Source: Dehalococcoidia bacterium (GTDB taxonomy: Bacteria > Chloroflexota > Dehalococcoidia > Bin125). Taken from it: a DNA stretch of 64,000 bases. Position numbers and translations under genes: made by a program. The notes under the pieces were generated by a model that made no database searches, was not told where the DNA came from, and saw nothing but the letters and a program-made list of their open reading frames with translations. The stretch covers positions 496,001 through 560,000 of the forward strand of contig JAJDTU010000013.1 of assembly GCA_022826965.1 (NCBI GenBank), in the 5' to 3' direction. How positions within the stretch are numbered: position 1 is the stretch's first letter; the number at the start of each line of letters is the position of its first letter. Positions 38,085 to 46,670 of the stretch are shown here, one piece after another.

Positions 38085-38660
38085 ATGCGCATCGGTCTGA
38101 TCTCCGACACCCACGTCCCCGAAGCCGGCACCGAACTCTGGCCCCAACTCTGGGATCGGATCAAGACCGCCGATGTCCTGTTGCACGGCGGCGATATCCA
38201 CGACATCGGCCTGATCGACAAGCTGGAGCAGGTCGCGCCGATCTACGTCGCGCGCGGCAACGGCGACGACGGCTCCGGCGGACGCCCGGTCCAACCGGAA
38301 GACCCACGCTTGCGCGAGGCCTGGTCGCTGGAGTTCGAGGGCTTCCGCTTCGGTCTCACCCATGACATGGCCCTGCCCGAGTGGCCGCCGTACCGCACCG
38401 TGGAATCGATGATGGAACACTACTTCGGCGCGCCACAGCACGTCGTCGTCCACGGTGACACCCATGTCGCATCGATCGAAACGATCCGCGGGGTGCTGCT
38501 GATCAACCCGGGCAGTCCCATGTATCCGCGCAATCTCGACACCAGACTGGGCACGCTGGGGTTCATCGAAATCGAGAACGGTCGACTGCACGCCTGGCTC
38601 GAACAATTGGATGACCACGGTTCGCACGTCGTACGGGAACAACCGAAGTACGCCTATTGA
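38085..38660 (+). CDS. YfcE/MJ0936-type metallophosphoesterase
   Basis: This 191-residue calcineurin-like phosphodiesterase has metal ligands in GLISDTHVPEAG (residues 4-15), LLHGGDIHDIGLI, ARGNGDD, LTHDM and VVHGDTHVASIE. It is followed by NPGSPMYPRN, which is typical of the YfcE group. These enzymes cleave phosphodiesters of mostly unknown physiological identity. It is transcribed away from the ABC operon and is followed by the Usp gene. Little leader precedes the ATG, so a short-leader or leaderless mRNA is possible. Confidence 0.9.
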   Translation: MRIGLISDTHVPEAGTELWPQLWDRIKTADVLLHGGDIHDIGLIDKLEQVAPIYVARGNGDDGSGGRPVQPEDPRLREAWSLEFEGFRFGLTHDMALPEWPPYRTVESMMEHYFGAPQHVVVHGDTHVASIETIRGVLLINPGSPMYPRNLDTRLGTLGFIEIENGRLHAWLEQLDDHGSHVVREQPKYAY

Positions 38661-38710
38661 CCTCACCGCTCGTGTACGCATGAGCGCGGGTCAGCGAATA
38701 CGCTACGCAA

Positions 38711-39226
38711 ATGGCCGGCATCTCCGTCCTTGTTCCGTTCGATCGCTCGCGGGAAGCTCGCAGAGGATTGGATGTCGCCCTCCACCTGGCCAGAATCGAC
38801 CGGCGCAAGTCGCGGGTCATGCCGATCTACGTGGTCGAAGTCGATCGCGCCTATCCGGTCGACTGCGATCTGCCGCAGCAGTCGGCCCAGGGCGAGGCTT
38901 GCCTCGCTGAGGCGGAAGCCGCCGCGAAACAGGCCAAGGTCACATGCGAGGCGATACTGCTGCAAGCCCGCAACGCCGGGCCCGCCGTAGTCGATCTTGC
39001 GGCGACCGAACAGATTGATCTGCTCGTACTCGGCGTCTCCCACGCCAACACCGTGTTCGGCGGCGGCGGCGAGCAAACCGCGCTGGTGCGCGGTTCGGGC
39101 GCGGGCATCGACCTCGGCCACACCGCCGATTACATCCTTTCCCACGCGCCCTGCGAAGTCGTCGTCGTCCGAGAACCCGCGCTGAGCCACGCACCGCCGG
39201 TCCCCCACGAGTTCGTGGGACGCTGA
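38711..39226 (+). CDS. Universal stress protein family protein
   Basis: This 171-residue Usp-like protein starts with ISVLVPFDRSREARRGLDVA and ends the fold with ADYILSHAPCEVVVVRE. The ATP-binding G-x2-G-x9-G-S/T signature is altered: after DLLVLGVSHAN comes a glycine-rich insertion (TVFGGGGEQT) and then GIDLGHTADY, so the usual Gly-Ser is Gly-His. It may be a non-canonical or non-nucleotide-binding member. It is 27 bases upstream of two TrkA genes, which suggests a link to K+ transport control. Confidence 0.8.
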   Translation: MAGISVLVPFDRSREARRGLDVALHLARIDRRKSRVMPIYVVEVDRAYPVDCDLPQQSAQGEACLAEAEAAAKQAKVTCEAILLQARNAGPAVVDLAATEQIDLLVLGVSHANTVFGGGGEQTALVRGSGAGIDLGHTADYILSHAPCEVVVVREPALSHAPPVPHEFVGR

Positions 39227-39253
39227 GCCGCAACGGAAACGGTCCCGATCGCC

Positions 39254-39679
39254 ATGCGTGTCGTCATCATGGGCTGCGGACGACTGGGGTCCACACTCGC
39301 CCAGGAACTTGACCGCGAGGGACACCAGGTCACGGTGATCGATATCGACGCCGCCGCGTTCAACTGGCTTGAAGAGGGCTTTCGCGGCTCGACCATTGTC
39401 GGAGCCGGGGAAGACGTTGAAGTACAGCAGGCTGCCGGCGTCCAGCGCGCCGAGGTCTTCCTCGCCCTGGCCAACGGCGACAATCGCAACGCGATGGCCG
39501 TGCAAGTCGCCAAACACATCCACAACGCACCCAGAGTTGTGGCACGCATCTACGACCCGGAGCGTGCGGAGGTCTATCGCCAACTCGGGATTAACGTCGT
39601 CAACCCCACGACCATCCTCGATCAGATGGTGCGCGAAGCCGCCTTCGGCGAAGACGAATCGAATCGGGCGGCCACCTAG
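39254..39679 (+). CDS. TrkA-N (RCK) domain protein, short form
   Basis: This 141-residue protein consists only of a Rossmann TrkA-N/RCK domain. It has the NAD-binding GCGRLGSTLAQELDREGHQV at residues 7-26, the DIDAAAFNWL adenosine-binding acidic end and NGDNRNAMAVQVAKHIHNAP. The TrkA-C ligand domain is absent. RCK proteins gate Trk/Ktr potassium transporters. The next gene begins 2 bases after its stop and encodes a full-length partner; a heteromeric regulator is plausible. No TrkH/KtrB channel gene is in the window. Confidence 0.88.
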   Translation: MRVVIMGCGRLGSTLAQELDREGHQVTVIDIDAAAFNWLEEGFRGSTIVGAGEDVEVQQAAGVQRAEVFLALANGDNRNAMAVQVAKHIHNAPRVVARIYDPERAEVYRQLGINVVNPTTILDQMVREAAFGEDESNRAAT

Positions 39680-39681
39680 TC

Positions 39682-40344
39682 ATGTACGTCATTCTCGTCG
39701 GCGGCGGCAAGGTAGGTCGCGGCGCGGCCCGCGACCTGATCGAGATGGGCCACGAGGTCTGCATCGTTGAGCGCGACGGCAACACCGCCTGGTCGCTCAA
39801 CAACGAGCTCGGCGAGGTCGCCCTGCTCGGCGACGGCGCTGAGATTCACGTCCAGCGGGCGGCCGGCATGACCCGCGCCGACGTCGTCGTCGCCTGCACC
39901 GGCCGCGATCAGGTCAACCTGGCCGTCGCACAGACAGCCCAGACGCGCTTCAACGTGCCCAAGGTGATCGCCCGAATCAATGACCCGCGCAACGAGCGCA
40001 TCTTCCGCAGCCTGGGCTTCCACAACACGATCTCCGCCACCACCGCAATCGTCAGCGCGATCGAGCAAGAGGTCAGCGCCGGGCTCTCACGACTCACCCA
40101 GCTCAGGTCCTCCGCCTTCGTCCTGGCTGAACTCGTGATTCCGCAGCTTGCCCCGGCGGTCGGATGTCAGGTACGCGATCTCAACCTGCCCTCGCACACC
40201 GTGCTGGCCCTCATTGTCCGCGACGACGACGAGCCGGAGATTCCCGGACCGAACACCATGATCCAGCCAGGCGACATCGTCATTGCGGTGACCCAGCCTC
40301 AGCATGAGTCGGGTCTACGAGCCGCGTTGACCGGAGAAACGTAG
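39682..40344 (+). CDS. trkA: TrkA family potassium uptake regulator (TrkA-N plus TrkA-C)
   Basis: This 220-residue RCK protein has TrkA-N VILVGGGKVGRGAARDLIEM (residues 3-22) and the NDPRNERIFRSLGFHNTISA segment. The C-terminal TrkA-C domain (~135-215) includes LPSHTVLALIVRDDDEPEIP and PGDIVIAVTQPQ. The domains are predicted to bind NAD(H)/ATP and gate a K+ transporter. It is tightly coupled to the short TrkA upstream and lies 4 bases from pheA downstream. Confidence 0.92.
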   Translation: MYVILVGGGKVGRGAARDLIEMGHEVCIVERDGNTAWSLNNELGEVALLGDGAEIHVQRAAGMTRADVVVACTGRDQVNLAVAQTAQTRFNVPKVIARINDPRNERIFRSLGFHNTISATTAIVSAIEQEVSAGLSRLTQLRSSAFVLAELVIPQLAPAVGCQVRDLNLPSHTVLALIVRDDDEPEIPGPNTMIQPGDIVIAVTQPQHESGLRAALTGET

Positions 40345-40348
40345 CCAG

Positions 40349-41203
40349 ATGTCCGACGCCAAGACCGACCTGATCCGCATCGCGTACCTCGGACCGCCGG
40401 GCACCTTCACCGAGCAGGCGGCCGTCCTCTTCGCCAGCGAACACGCACGCTCGGAGTTCGTCCCGTTTCCCAGCATCACCGCTTCGGCCGAGGCCGCCGC
40501 CCGGGGCGAGGTCGATGTTGCCGTCGTGCCGTTCGAGAACTCGCTCGCCGGCGCCGTCGGCGAGACCCATGACCTGCTCATCCACCAACTCGATCTCAAC
40601 ATCTGCGACGAACTCATCATCCCGATCGAACATTGCCTGATCGTCGCGCCGAACGCAGACATGTCGGAGATCCGAGCGATCTACTCGCATCCCCAGGCGC
40701 TCGGTCAATGCCAGCGATATCTCAATCGGCGCTTCCCCGACGCCCGCACCGAAGCCACGCTGTCGACAGCGCAGGCCGTGGGCCGCGCCGTCGAGCTCGG
40801 CGACTTCACCGCCGCCATCGCGCCGCGACGCGCGGCGCAGTTGCACAACGCCCGCATTCTCGAGATAGGCATTGAAGACGATCACCGTAACGCGACGCGT
40901 TTCGTCGTCCTCGCTCACCGCGATCGCGCGCCGACCGGCGACGACAAGTCGACCATCCTCTTCAGCACGGCCAACCGACCAGGCGCCCTGCTCCGGGTAC
41001 TCCAGCACTTCGCCGACGCCGATATCAACCTCACGCGGATCGAGTCGCGACCAGCCCGCGAGCGCCTCGGAACGTACCTCTTCCTGATCGATTGCGACGG
41101 CCATCGCAACGACCCCGCGCTCGCCGACGCCCTCCAGCGGATGGAACCCGATCTCGAACAACTCCGCATCATCGGCAGCTATCCCAAGGCTCCCCGACCC
41201 TGA
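40349..41203 (+). CDS. pheA: Prephenate dehydratase
   Basis: This 284-residue enzyme makes phenylpyruvate from prephenate. It begins IAYLGPPGTFTEQAAVLFAS and has VVPFENSLAGAVGETHDLL. The catalytic Thr-Arg-Phe motif is in NATRFVVLAHR near residue 183. A C-terminal ACT domain (ANRPGALLRVLQHFADADIN) with the ESRP motif senses phenylalanine. No chorismate mutase domain is fused, unlike the enterobacterial P-protein. Confidence 0.95.
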   Translation: MSDAKTDLIRIAYLGPPGTFTEQAAVLFASEHARSEFVPFPSITASAEAAARGEVDVAVVPFENSLAGAVGETHDLLIHQLDLNICDELIIPIEHCLIVAPNADMSEIRAIYSHPQALGQCQRYLNRRFPDARTEATLSTAQAVGRAVELGDFTAAIAPRRAAQLHNARILEIGIEDDHRNATRFVVLAHRDRAPTGDDKSTILFSTANRPGALLRVLQHFADADINLTRIESRPARERLGTYLFLIDCDGHRNDPALADALQRMEPDLEQLRIIGSYPKAPRP

Positions 41204-41218
41204 CGACGGCCCCTCGAC

Positions 41219-42058
41219 ATGCCTGAGATTCCCGAACTGCAACACATCGCCCGAGTCCTCACCGAACGCCTCGCTGGGCGGACGATCACCGACATCGACA
41301 TCCAGAAACCCATCGTCATCCGCCTACCGCGCGAAGACTTCGAGGCGGGTCTACTCGGCGCGCAGTTCCGCTCCGTTGAGCGAACCGGCAAGTTCCTGCT
41401 CTTCCACACCAACCGCGACAGCGTGCTCGCCGTGAATCCAATGCTCAACGGCCGCTTCCAGTGGATCTCCGGTCCCGATGGGACCAGGAAATCACACGCC
41501 CGCACCTGCTTCACGCTCAAGTTTCAACACGACCAGGACCAGGGCGATGAGGAACTGGGCATCCGTTACATCGACGAGCGCTACCTCGGCAAGGTCTACC
41601 TCGTCGACGCTGAAGACCTCGATCGGGTGCCGGTCCTCAATGAACAGGGTCCCGACGCGTTGGACCCGGAACTGGACGAAGCTGCGTTCCTGCAGCGGCT
41701 CAAGCGGTACCGCGGTCAGGTCAAGAACGCGCTCGTCAACGCCAAATTCATCGCCGGCATCGGCAACGCCTACTCCGACGAGGTCCTCTTCAACGCCGGT
41801 ATCCACCCGTTCACCAAGATCTCGACCCTCGACGACGAGCGGCGCGCCCGCCTCTACCGAGCAATGCACGAAACATTGAACTGGGCAGCGGAGATCGCCG
41901 CCGAGGAGATCGGTCAGAAGATTGATCGCAAGCCGAGAGATTTCCTCAACGTGCACCGCAAAGGCGGTCAGCCCTGTCCGCGGTGCGCCAGTGCGATATC
42001 CGAAGTCTCGCCAAACCGCAGGATCACCTCGTTCTGCCGCGCCTGCCAGCCCGCTTAG
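41219..42058 (+). CDS. mutM: Formamidopyrimidine-DNA glycosylase (Fpg/Nei family)
   Basis: This 279-residue base-excision repair enzyme has the catalytic N-terminal MPEIPELQHI, where Pro2 forms the Schiff base and Glu3 assists. The central helix-two-turn-helix GIGNAYSDEVLFNAGIHPF is present. The C-terminal zinc finger is CPRC ... FCRACQPA. The substitution of I for L in the PEL motif and QHI for VE-T is mild. Its stop codon overlaps the stop of the convergent HNH gene by 4 bases. It removes oxidised purines such as 8-oxoguanine; a Nei-type specificity is possible. Confidence 0.9.
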   Translation: MPEIPELQHIARVLTERLAGRTITDIDIQKPIVIRLPREDFEAGLLGAQFRSVERTGKFLLFHTNRDSVLAVNPMLNGRFQWISGPDGTRKSHARTCFTLKFQHDQDQGDEELGIRYIDERYLGKVYLVDAEDLDRVPVLNEQGPDALDPELDEAAFLQRLKRYRGQVKNALVNAKFIAGIGNAYSDEVLFNAGIHPFTKISTLDDERRARLYRAMHETLNWAAEIAAEEIGQKIDRKPRDFLNVHRKGGQPCPRCASAISEVSPNRRITSFCRACQPA

Positions 42059-42606
42059 GCGTTGACCACGGCCGGCGGGTCCGCCCCCGGAATGAACGCC
42101 GCCCATCCCGGTTGACTTTCGAGGTATTGACCGAACAAGTTGACCGGCGTCACCCTCGGTCGTCTCGGCTTGGATCGCAAGGTCATCCGCGCCTCGCGCG
42201 GCGTCCGGCCGGCCTTGCGATGGTTGCAGCCGCGACAGGCCGAGACAAGGTTCTCCCATGTGTGCCTGCCGCCGCGGAAGCGAGGCACCACATGATCGAG
42301 CGTGAGATCCTTGAGCGCCGTCCGCCGGCCGCAGTACTGACACATAAACCGGTCGCGATTGAACACCTCGCGGCGCGACAATCGCATCACCGGCCGCGGA
42401 CGGCGGATGAAATAGACCATGCGGATTACCGAGGGCACGTCGTACTCGCCGCTCACGGTCCGCAGCAGGGCCTTGGCCCGGTCGAGACGATCGATCACTT
42501 CGGCCTTGCCACGCTCAACCAGCACTACCGCACGTCGCACGTTGCACACGTGCAACGGCTCGTAGTTCTGATTCAACACCAGCACCGATTTGTTCAGAAC
42601 CGACAT
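42055..42606 (-). CDS. HNH endonuclease domain protein
   Basis: This 183-residue member of a widespread bacterial HNH family starts SVLNKSVLVLNQNYEPLHVC. The nuclease motif is FMCQYCGRR ... LTLDHVVPRFRGGRHTWENL ... CRGCNHRKAGRTPREA, with two zinc-binding CxxC pairs. A TTG at 42684 would add 26 residues and overlap the cvpA-like stop, but ATG 42606 matches the usual family N-terminus. The role is unknown; such genes are chromosomal housekeeping-like and not tied to restriction systems here. Confidence 0.87.
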   Translation of the reverse strand: MSVLNKSVLVLNQNYEPLHVCNVRRAVVLVERGKAEVIDRLDRAKALLRTVSGEYDVPSVIRMVYFIRRPRPVMRLSRREVFNRDRFMCQYCGRRTALKDLTLDHVVPRFRGGRHTWENLVSACRGCNHRKAGRTPREARMTLRSKPRRPRVTPVNLFGQYLESQPGWAAFIPGADPPAVVNA

Positions 42607-42680
42607 CGCTCCGAGGTGATGGTACCACCGGACCGCGTCCTTGAACGTTTGCAGGCCGTTCGGCGGCCACTGGACGACAA

Positions 42681-43280
42681 TCAACCGCCGCCGACAGCTC
42701 CGCCGACCTGGTCAACCGACGAGCGCAGCGCATCCACTTCCGATGCGAAGCCCTGGATCGCCAGATCAAACTCCGACGGCAGCAGCGCCCGGACCACCGG
42801 CGCGTTGTCGAGCATCGCGATCCCGATCGCCGACTGTCCGACCACGCCGTCCACGTGGCTCAGTTCTGCATATACCAACATCGCAAACGTCGCCTGCACA
42901 AGCAGGAGGCCGAAGAGCACTCCGAATAGACCGCCGGCCGCCCGATCGGCCCAGCCCAACAACAGCACGGAGGCCACGCCGCGCAGGAACGTGCCGAGGA
43001 TGTATCCGCCGACCGCTACCAGCGTCAGGATCAAGAAGAAGCTTGCCGCCTTCATCCCCCCCGATGGCGCTTCCGCGATCGCGAGGTCGACGAAGACCCG
43101 CTCGTGGTACAGCCCCGCCACGACCACGCCGACAACGATCGCCGCCAGCGCCACGCTGGCTCGCAGGATGCCCATCTGCCAACCCCAGAAACCGATCCCC
43201 ACCGCGACCGCCACGATCACAAGGTCGAGCACATTCAGTCCGAGAAACAGCGCGGAACCGTCCACCAGACCACTGTACAC
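42681..43280 (-). CDS. CvpA family membrane protein
   Basis: This 199-residue protein has four hydrophobic segments (LNVLDLVIVAVAVGIGFWGW; ASVALAAIVVGVVVAGLY; FFLILTLVAVGGYILGTFL; GGLFGVLFGLLLVQATFAML). It also has the NVLDLVIV ... GFWGWQMG start and the GWADRAAGGLFGVLFG motif of CvpA proteins, which are linked to colicin V production and envelope stress. The C-terminal ~45 residues are soluble. GTG 43280 is the start used, but no good ribosome site marks it. Confidence 0.78.
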   Translation of the reverse strand: MYSGLVDGSALFLGLNVLDLVIVAVAVGIGFWGWQMGILRASVALAAIVVGVVVAGLYHERVFVDLAIAEAPSGGMKAASFFLILTLVAVGGYILGTFLRGVASVLLLGWADRAAGGLFGVLFGLLLVQATFAMLVYAELSHVDGVVGQSAIGIAMLDNAPVVRALLPSEFDLAIQGFASEVDALRSSVDQVGGAVGGG

Positions 43281-43304
43281 ACGAGCATCAGCCGCGCCGA
43301 CAGC

Positions 43305-44177
43305 TCAGGCGCGGTAGCGGGCACTCGCCGATCCGTCGGACGCCGTAGCGGCTTGATCGGTGGACGAGCCCGTCAGCAAGCCCATTTGTCCCATCGAGGC
43401 AAAACTGGATCGGGTCACAATCACGTGGTCCAACAGCTCGATCCCCATGGTCTGCGCCGCTTGAGCGAGCTCGGACGTCATTTGCCGATCCGCCGCCGAC
43501 GGAGCCGAGGAGCCCGAGGGATGATTATGCACCACGATCATCGCCGGACCCTGATGCACGATGACGGGTCGCAACAGCTCCGCCACCCGCACGGCCGCGC
43601 CATGCACCATGCCCTTGTACAGCCGCTCCTCGCGAATCAGGCAGTGCTGTTGGTCCAGCACCAGGACCCAGACCTCCTCGTGGATCAGATCGCCCAACAG
43701 AGCGCGATAGCGCTCGAACACCTGGCGACCGGAGCGAAACGGCTCCCGGGCCGGCCATTCGTCGTCGGCCAAGCCCCGCGCAGCGAGTTCGACCGCCGCC
43801 TTGACCCGCGTCACCTTGGCGGGACCCAGCCCGGTGACCCGCATCAGATCGCGCAGATCAGAGCGCAGGAGGCCGACCAAACCACGATCCGCGAGGAGTT
43901 CTCGCGATTTCTCCAACACGTTCGTTTCCTGGTCGCCCGTGCTCAGCAAGACTGCGAGCAACTCGGTGTTCGACAACGACGCCGGACCCAGACGCATCAG
44001 CCGTTCCCGTGGTTGATCCTCCGGCGCCAGTCCGTCGATTCCCTTGCGCCGCTTCTTGGCCGCGCGCGGCGCCGGAACCGGCGGCTCGCGATCACCCTCG
44101 GCCTGCTCAGACCGCCGAGCTTGCTCGGCGTCCGCAGCCGCCCACTCCGCTTCGAGTTCGGCTAGCGGATCTCGCAC
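43305..44177 (-). CDS. radC: RadC family JAB/MPN metalloprotease-like protein
   Basis: This 290-residue protein has an N-terminal helix-hairpin-helix-like region (DLRDLMRVTGLGPAKVTRVK). The C-terminal RadC/JAB domain has the metal site VVHNHPSGSSAPSAADRQMT and DHVIVTRSSFASMGQMGL. An Arg/Glu/Ala-rich segment precedes the core. GTG 44177 starts 4 bases after the upstream stop. The historic link to DNA repair is doubtful; the JAMM fold suggests hydrolase activity. Confidence 0.9.
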   Translation of the reverse strand: MRDPLAELEAEWAAADAEQARRSEQAEGDREPPVPAPRAAKKRRKGIDGLAPEDQPRERLMRLGPASLSNTELLAVLLSTGDQETNVLEKSRELLADRGLVGLLRSDLRDLMRVTGLGPAKVTRVKAAVELAARGLADDEWPAREPFRSGRQVFERYRALLGDLIHEEVWVLVLDQQHCLIREERLYKGMVHGAAVRVAELLRPVIVHQGPAMIVVHNHPSGSSAPSAADRQMTSELAQAAQTMGIELLDHVIVTRSSFASMGQMGLLTGSSTDQAATASDGSASARYRA

Positions 44178-44181
44178 CCGG

Positions 44182-44805
44182 TCACTCGTCGCGACTGTCG
44201 CCGAAGCTGGGCAGCTCGACCCGCTCGCGGCCGGCCGCGGCTTCCCGCTCGCGTTCCTGCCGCCGCTCCTCCCAGGCATCCTCCACCGTTGCCGCCTCGC
44301 GTTCGGCTTCTTCGGCCGCTTCCTCTTCACTCCTCGGTCGTTCGTCCTCACCCAGCGGACGCCATGCGACCAGCGCGTTCGTATGTGGGTAGTGGTTCAG
44401 ATAGATCCAGCCGCCCGGTTCGGGCATTTCGTCGAACACCAGCCGCGGCACGCGGAAGACTCGCCTCGCGACCAGCACATAGTGCGCGCGGAAGAAGATC
44501 AGCAGGTCGAACTTGCGCCACTTGCGCGCCACCTGGCCGGTCGTCTCGATTGGCTCGCTGAACCAGTCCCGAAATGCCGACAGCGCCGAGAAGCCGGAGA
44601 GCACGCCGATTAAGGCGAACAACGAGAAGCCAAACCACGAGCCGCCGTTTCCGCCCAGGGCTTCGACCATCATGTAGACCGCGCCAACGGTCAACAGGCC
44701 AAACGCCGGCGTCCAGATCAGCATCGAGCGCAAGATCGCACGGCGGGCCCGTTCCTCGTCGGGCGCCTGCGTGCCGGCCAGATCGCGGAGCCTACCCTCC
44801 ACCAC
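44182..44805 (-). CDS. Small two-helix membrane protein, unrecognised
   Basis: This 207-residue protein has two transmembrane segments (MLIWTPAFGLLTVGAVYMMV; WFGFSLFALIGVLSGFSALS). It then has a soluble part with FRAHYVLVARRVFRVP and WIYLNHYPHTNALVAWRPLG, and a strongly charged Glu/Arg-rich C-terminal tail. GTG 44805 (or 44802) overlaps the LysM gene's stop by 11-14 bases. I recognise no family. Its coupling with the LysM gene suggests an envelope role. Confidence 0.65.
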   Translation of the reverse strand: MVEGRLRDLAGTQAPDEERARRAILRSMLIWTPAFGLLTVGAVYMMVEALGGNGGSWFGFSLFALIGVLSGFSALSAFRDWFSEPIETTGQVARKWRKFDLLIFFRAHYVLVARRVFRVPRLVFDEMPEPGGWIYLNHYPHTNALVAWRPLGEDERPRSEEEAAEEAEREAATVEDAWEERRQEREREAAAGRERVELPSFGDSRDE

Positions 44806-45397
44806 GACCGCTCTTCCCCTCCTCGGTTGTCGAGCCGGACTCGTCCGCCACGATAGGCACATGCCACTCTGGAATCCAGATCCACTCCCCGCGAATCAGC
44901 ACCGAATCCTCGCGCAAGTGCCAGTTCCAGCGCACTAGATCGGAAATCGAGAGTCCCCTCGCCGAAGCGATGCTGAACAGCGACTCTCCGCGCTGGACCT
45001 GGTAGCGCTCAAACGAATAGGGAAGCGCTGGATCGAGAGGATCGGGGCGACCGGGGACGATGCCTGTCTGTGTCGGGACGGTCGGCTGCTGCCCGGTCCC
45101 TCCGGCCGTGGACGCCACGGAAGCAGGCAGCGTTTCAGTCATTTCAGTGGTCGCCTGCGCAGTTTGCGCTGGGGATAGTGGTCCCGCCGTCTGGGATGAA
45201 GATTCGCTTGCGATCACCGGCTCGGGCTCGATTGACGTCACCGAATCACGCTGAGGAGCCGATGACGAGTCACCCCATGTCGCTGCGACCGCCACGACCG
45301 CCAGCGTCAGTCCGACCACAACAGTCAGTTCGATGACACGCGAATTGCGCCACATCCGCCGGGTACCAAACTCGAGAACCGGGTTGTCAAGCGCCAT
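44792..45397 (-). CDS. LysM domain membrane-anchored protein
   Basis: This 201-residue protein has a short cytoplasmic N-terminus and one transmembrane segment (VIELTVVVGLTLAVVAVAAT, about residues 21-40). A ~90-residue Ser/Thr/Pro/Gln-rich linker follows, then a LysM domain at ~130-177 (YQVQRGESLFSIASARGLSI ... GEWIWIPEW). LysM binds peptidoglycan or other GlcNAc polymers, so this is likely an extracytoplasmic wall-binding protein. It heads the LysM-membrane protein-radC gene string. Confidence 0.83.
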   Translation of the reverse strand: MALDNPVLEFGTRRMWRNSRVIELTVVVGLTLAVVAVAATWGDSSSAPQRDSVTSIEPEPVIASESSSQTAGPLSPAQTAQATTEMTETLPASVASTAGGTGQQPTVPTQTGIVPGRPDPLDPALPYSFERYQVQRGESLFSIASARGLSISDLVRWNWHLREDSVLIRGEWIWIPEWHVPIVADESGSTTEEGKSGRGGG

Positions 45398-45554
45398 CGC
45401 AACCCCCGGACACAGCCCGCCCGACCCAAATCGTCGCGGAACTGCAAAACCGGGTTAACGATAGCGCAACGTGACGGCAGCGGAGCGCGCCTCAAGCGGG
45501 CCAAACCTGGCCGGAACCAGGGTCGGTCGCGCCGTGAATCCGGGCGGAGATTCG
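45398..45554. other. 157-base gap between rplL and the LysM gene
   Basis: No gene here. After rplL on the minus strand there is only a weak CCTGG/CCAGG hairpin without a clear U-tract. I see no rpoB leader or start, although rpoB normally follows rplL. Confidence 0.6.
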
Positions 45555-45938
45555 CTATCTCAACTCGACGGTCGCGCCGGCTTCCTCGAGTGAGGCCTTG
45601 ACTGCCTCGGCCTCTTCCTTCGTGATGCCTTCCTTGACCGTCTGCGGTGCGGACTCGACGAATTCCTTCGCCTCGCGCAGGCCCAGTTCGGTCACGGCCC
45701 GAACCGCCTTGATCACGTTGATCTTCTTGTCGCCGAACGCTTGCAGCACGACGTCGAACTCGGTCTGCTCCTCGGCCACTTCGGCCGCCGCCGTCGCGCC
45801 GTTACCGGCAGCCGCCGCCACCGCGACCGGGGCCGCAGCGGTGACGCCGAACTCTTCCTCGATCCGCTTGACCAGGTCACGCGCCTCGAGAATCGTCATT
45901 GCGCTGATCAGCTCAAACGCTTCGTCAACCTTCGACAT
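45555..45938 (-). CDS. rplL: 50S ribosomal protein L7/L12
   Basis: This 127-residue stalk protein has an N-terminal dimerisation domain ([20 protein letters not shown]), the Ala-rich hinge ([20 protein letters not shown]) and the factor-binding domain ([20 protein letters not shown] ... [20 protein letters not shown]). The ATG at 45938 has GTGGAG five bases upstream. It is last in the rplK-rplA-rplJ-rplL order. Confidence 0.97.
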   Translation of the reverse strand: MSKVDEAFELISAMTILEARDLVKRIEEEFGVTAAAPVAVAAAAGNGATAAAEVAEEQTEFDVVLQAFGDKKINVIKAVRAVTELGLREAKEFVESAPQTVKEGITKEEAEAVKASLEEAGATVELR

Positions 45939-46020
45939 GTGTGTCTCCACTCAATCTCGGTCCTTCAGACCGCCTGATTCCGACTGATTCGCCGCGAATG
46001 GTCTCTCGGCTCTGTTCGCG

Positions 46021-46566
46021 TTACTCGGCTTCCGATTCAGCTGATTCCAACTGCTCGGCGCGCGCCTCAACGATCGCCGCGACATCGCGGAAGACCGCGC
46101 TCAGGACGCCGGCGAGACCGGAAATGGGGCTGTTCAACCCGCCCGCCACCTTGGCCATCAGCTCAGGTCGGCTGGGGACATCGGCTAGCGCCGCAACCTG
46201 CGACCCGTCCTGAAGTTCACCCTCGACGAACACCCCCCGAATCGGCAGTTCGAGTCGCGCGCCGGTCGTGTACTTCTGCAACGCCCTCGGCGCCTCCGTC
46301 AGGTCGCCAAAGCCGAATAGCAAAGCGGTCGATTCCTCCGCCAGATCGGCGGCGGCGGGATGACCGAGCCCTTCGGCTGCTCGTCGCCATAGGGTGTTCT
46401 TGATCACCCGCAACTCGGTCTCCGGTGCTTCCGCCCGGATCCCGCGCCGCAGGTCCTGCATGTCCTTGACGCTCAGGCCGCGGTAGTCAATCCCGATCGT
46501 GATCGAGGCACGACCGAGGCGCTCTTCGAGTAGCGCCACCTGTTCCCGTTTGCGTTCAGTTGCCAT
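46021..46566 (-). CDS. rplJ: 50S ribosomal protein L10
   Basis: This 181-residue L10 starts MATERKREQVALLEERLGRA with ITIGIDYRGLSVKDMQDLRR and RVIKNTLWRRAAEGLGH. L10 anchors L7/L12 dimers to 23S rRNA through its C-terminal helix and represses its own mRNA. A matching L10-leader-like RNA structure lies upstream. rplL begins 82 bases downstream. Confidence 0.96.
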   Translation of the reverse strand: MATERKREQVALLEERLGRASITIGIDYRGLSVKDMQDLRRGIRAEAPETELRVIKNTLWRRAAEGLGHPAAADLAEESTALLFGFGDLTEAPRALQKYTTGARLELPIRGVFVEGELQDGSQVAALADVPSRPELMAKVAGGLNSPISGLAGVLSAVFRDVAAIVEARAEQLESAESEAE

Positions 46567-46670
46567 ACCGCCTCCCGACCATTTGCCGGTCCGTCACTTC
46601 AGCCGCCCCAGCCCGCTTCGACCACCAGACCTGCAACCACACGCGAGCCCGCTCACTGCGGGCGATCCAC

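Noticed and set aside
45500-45545. Terminator after rplL
   Set aside because: Only a 5-bp CCTGG/CCAGG stem with no U-tract is present, too weak to call.
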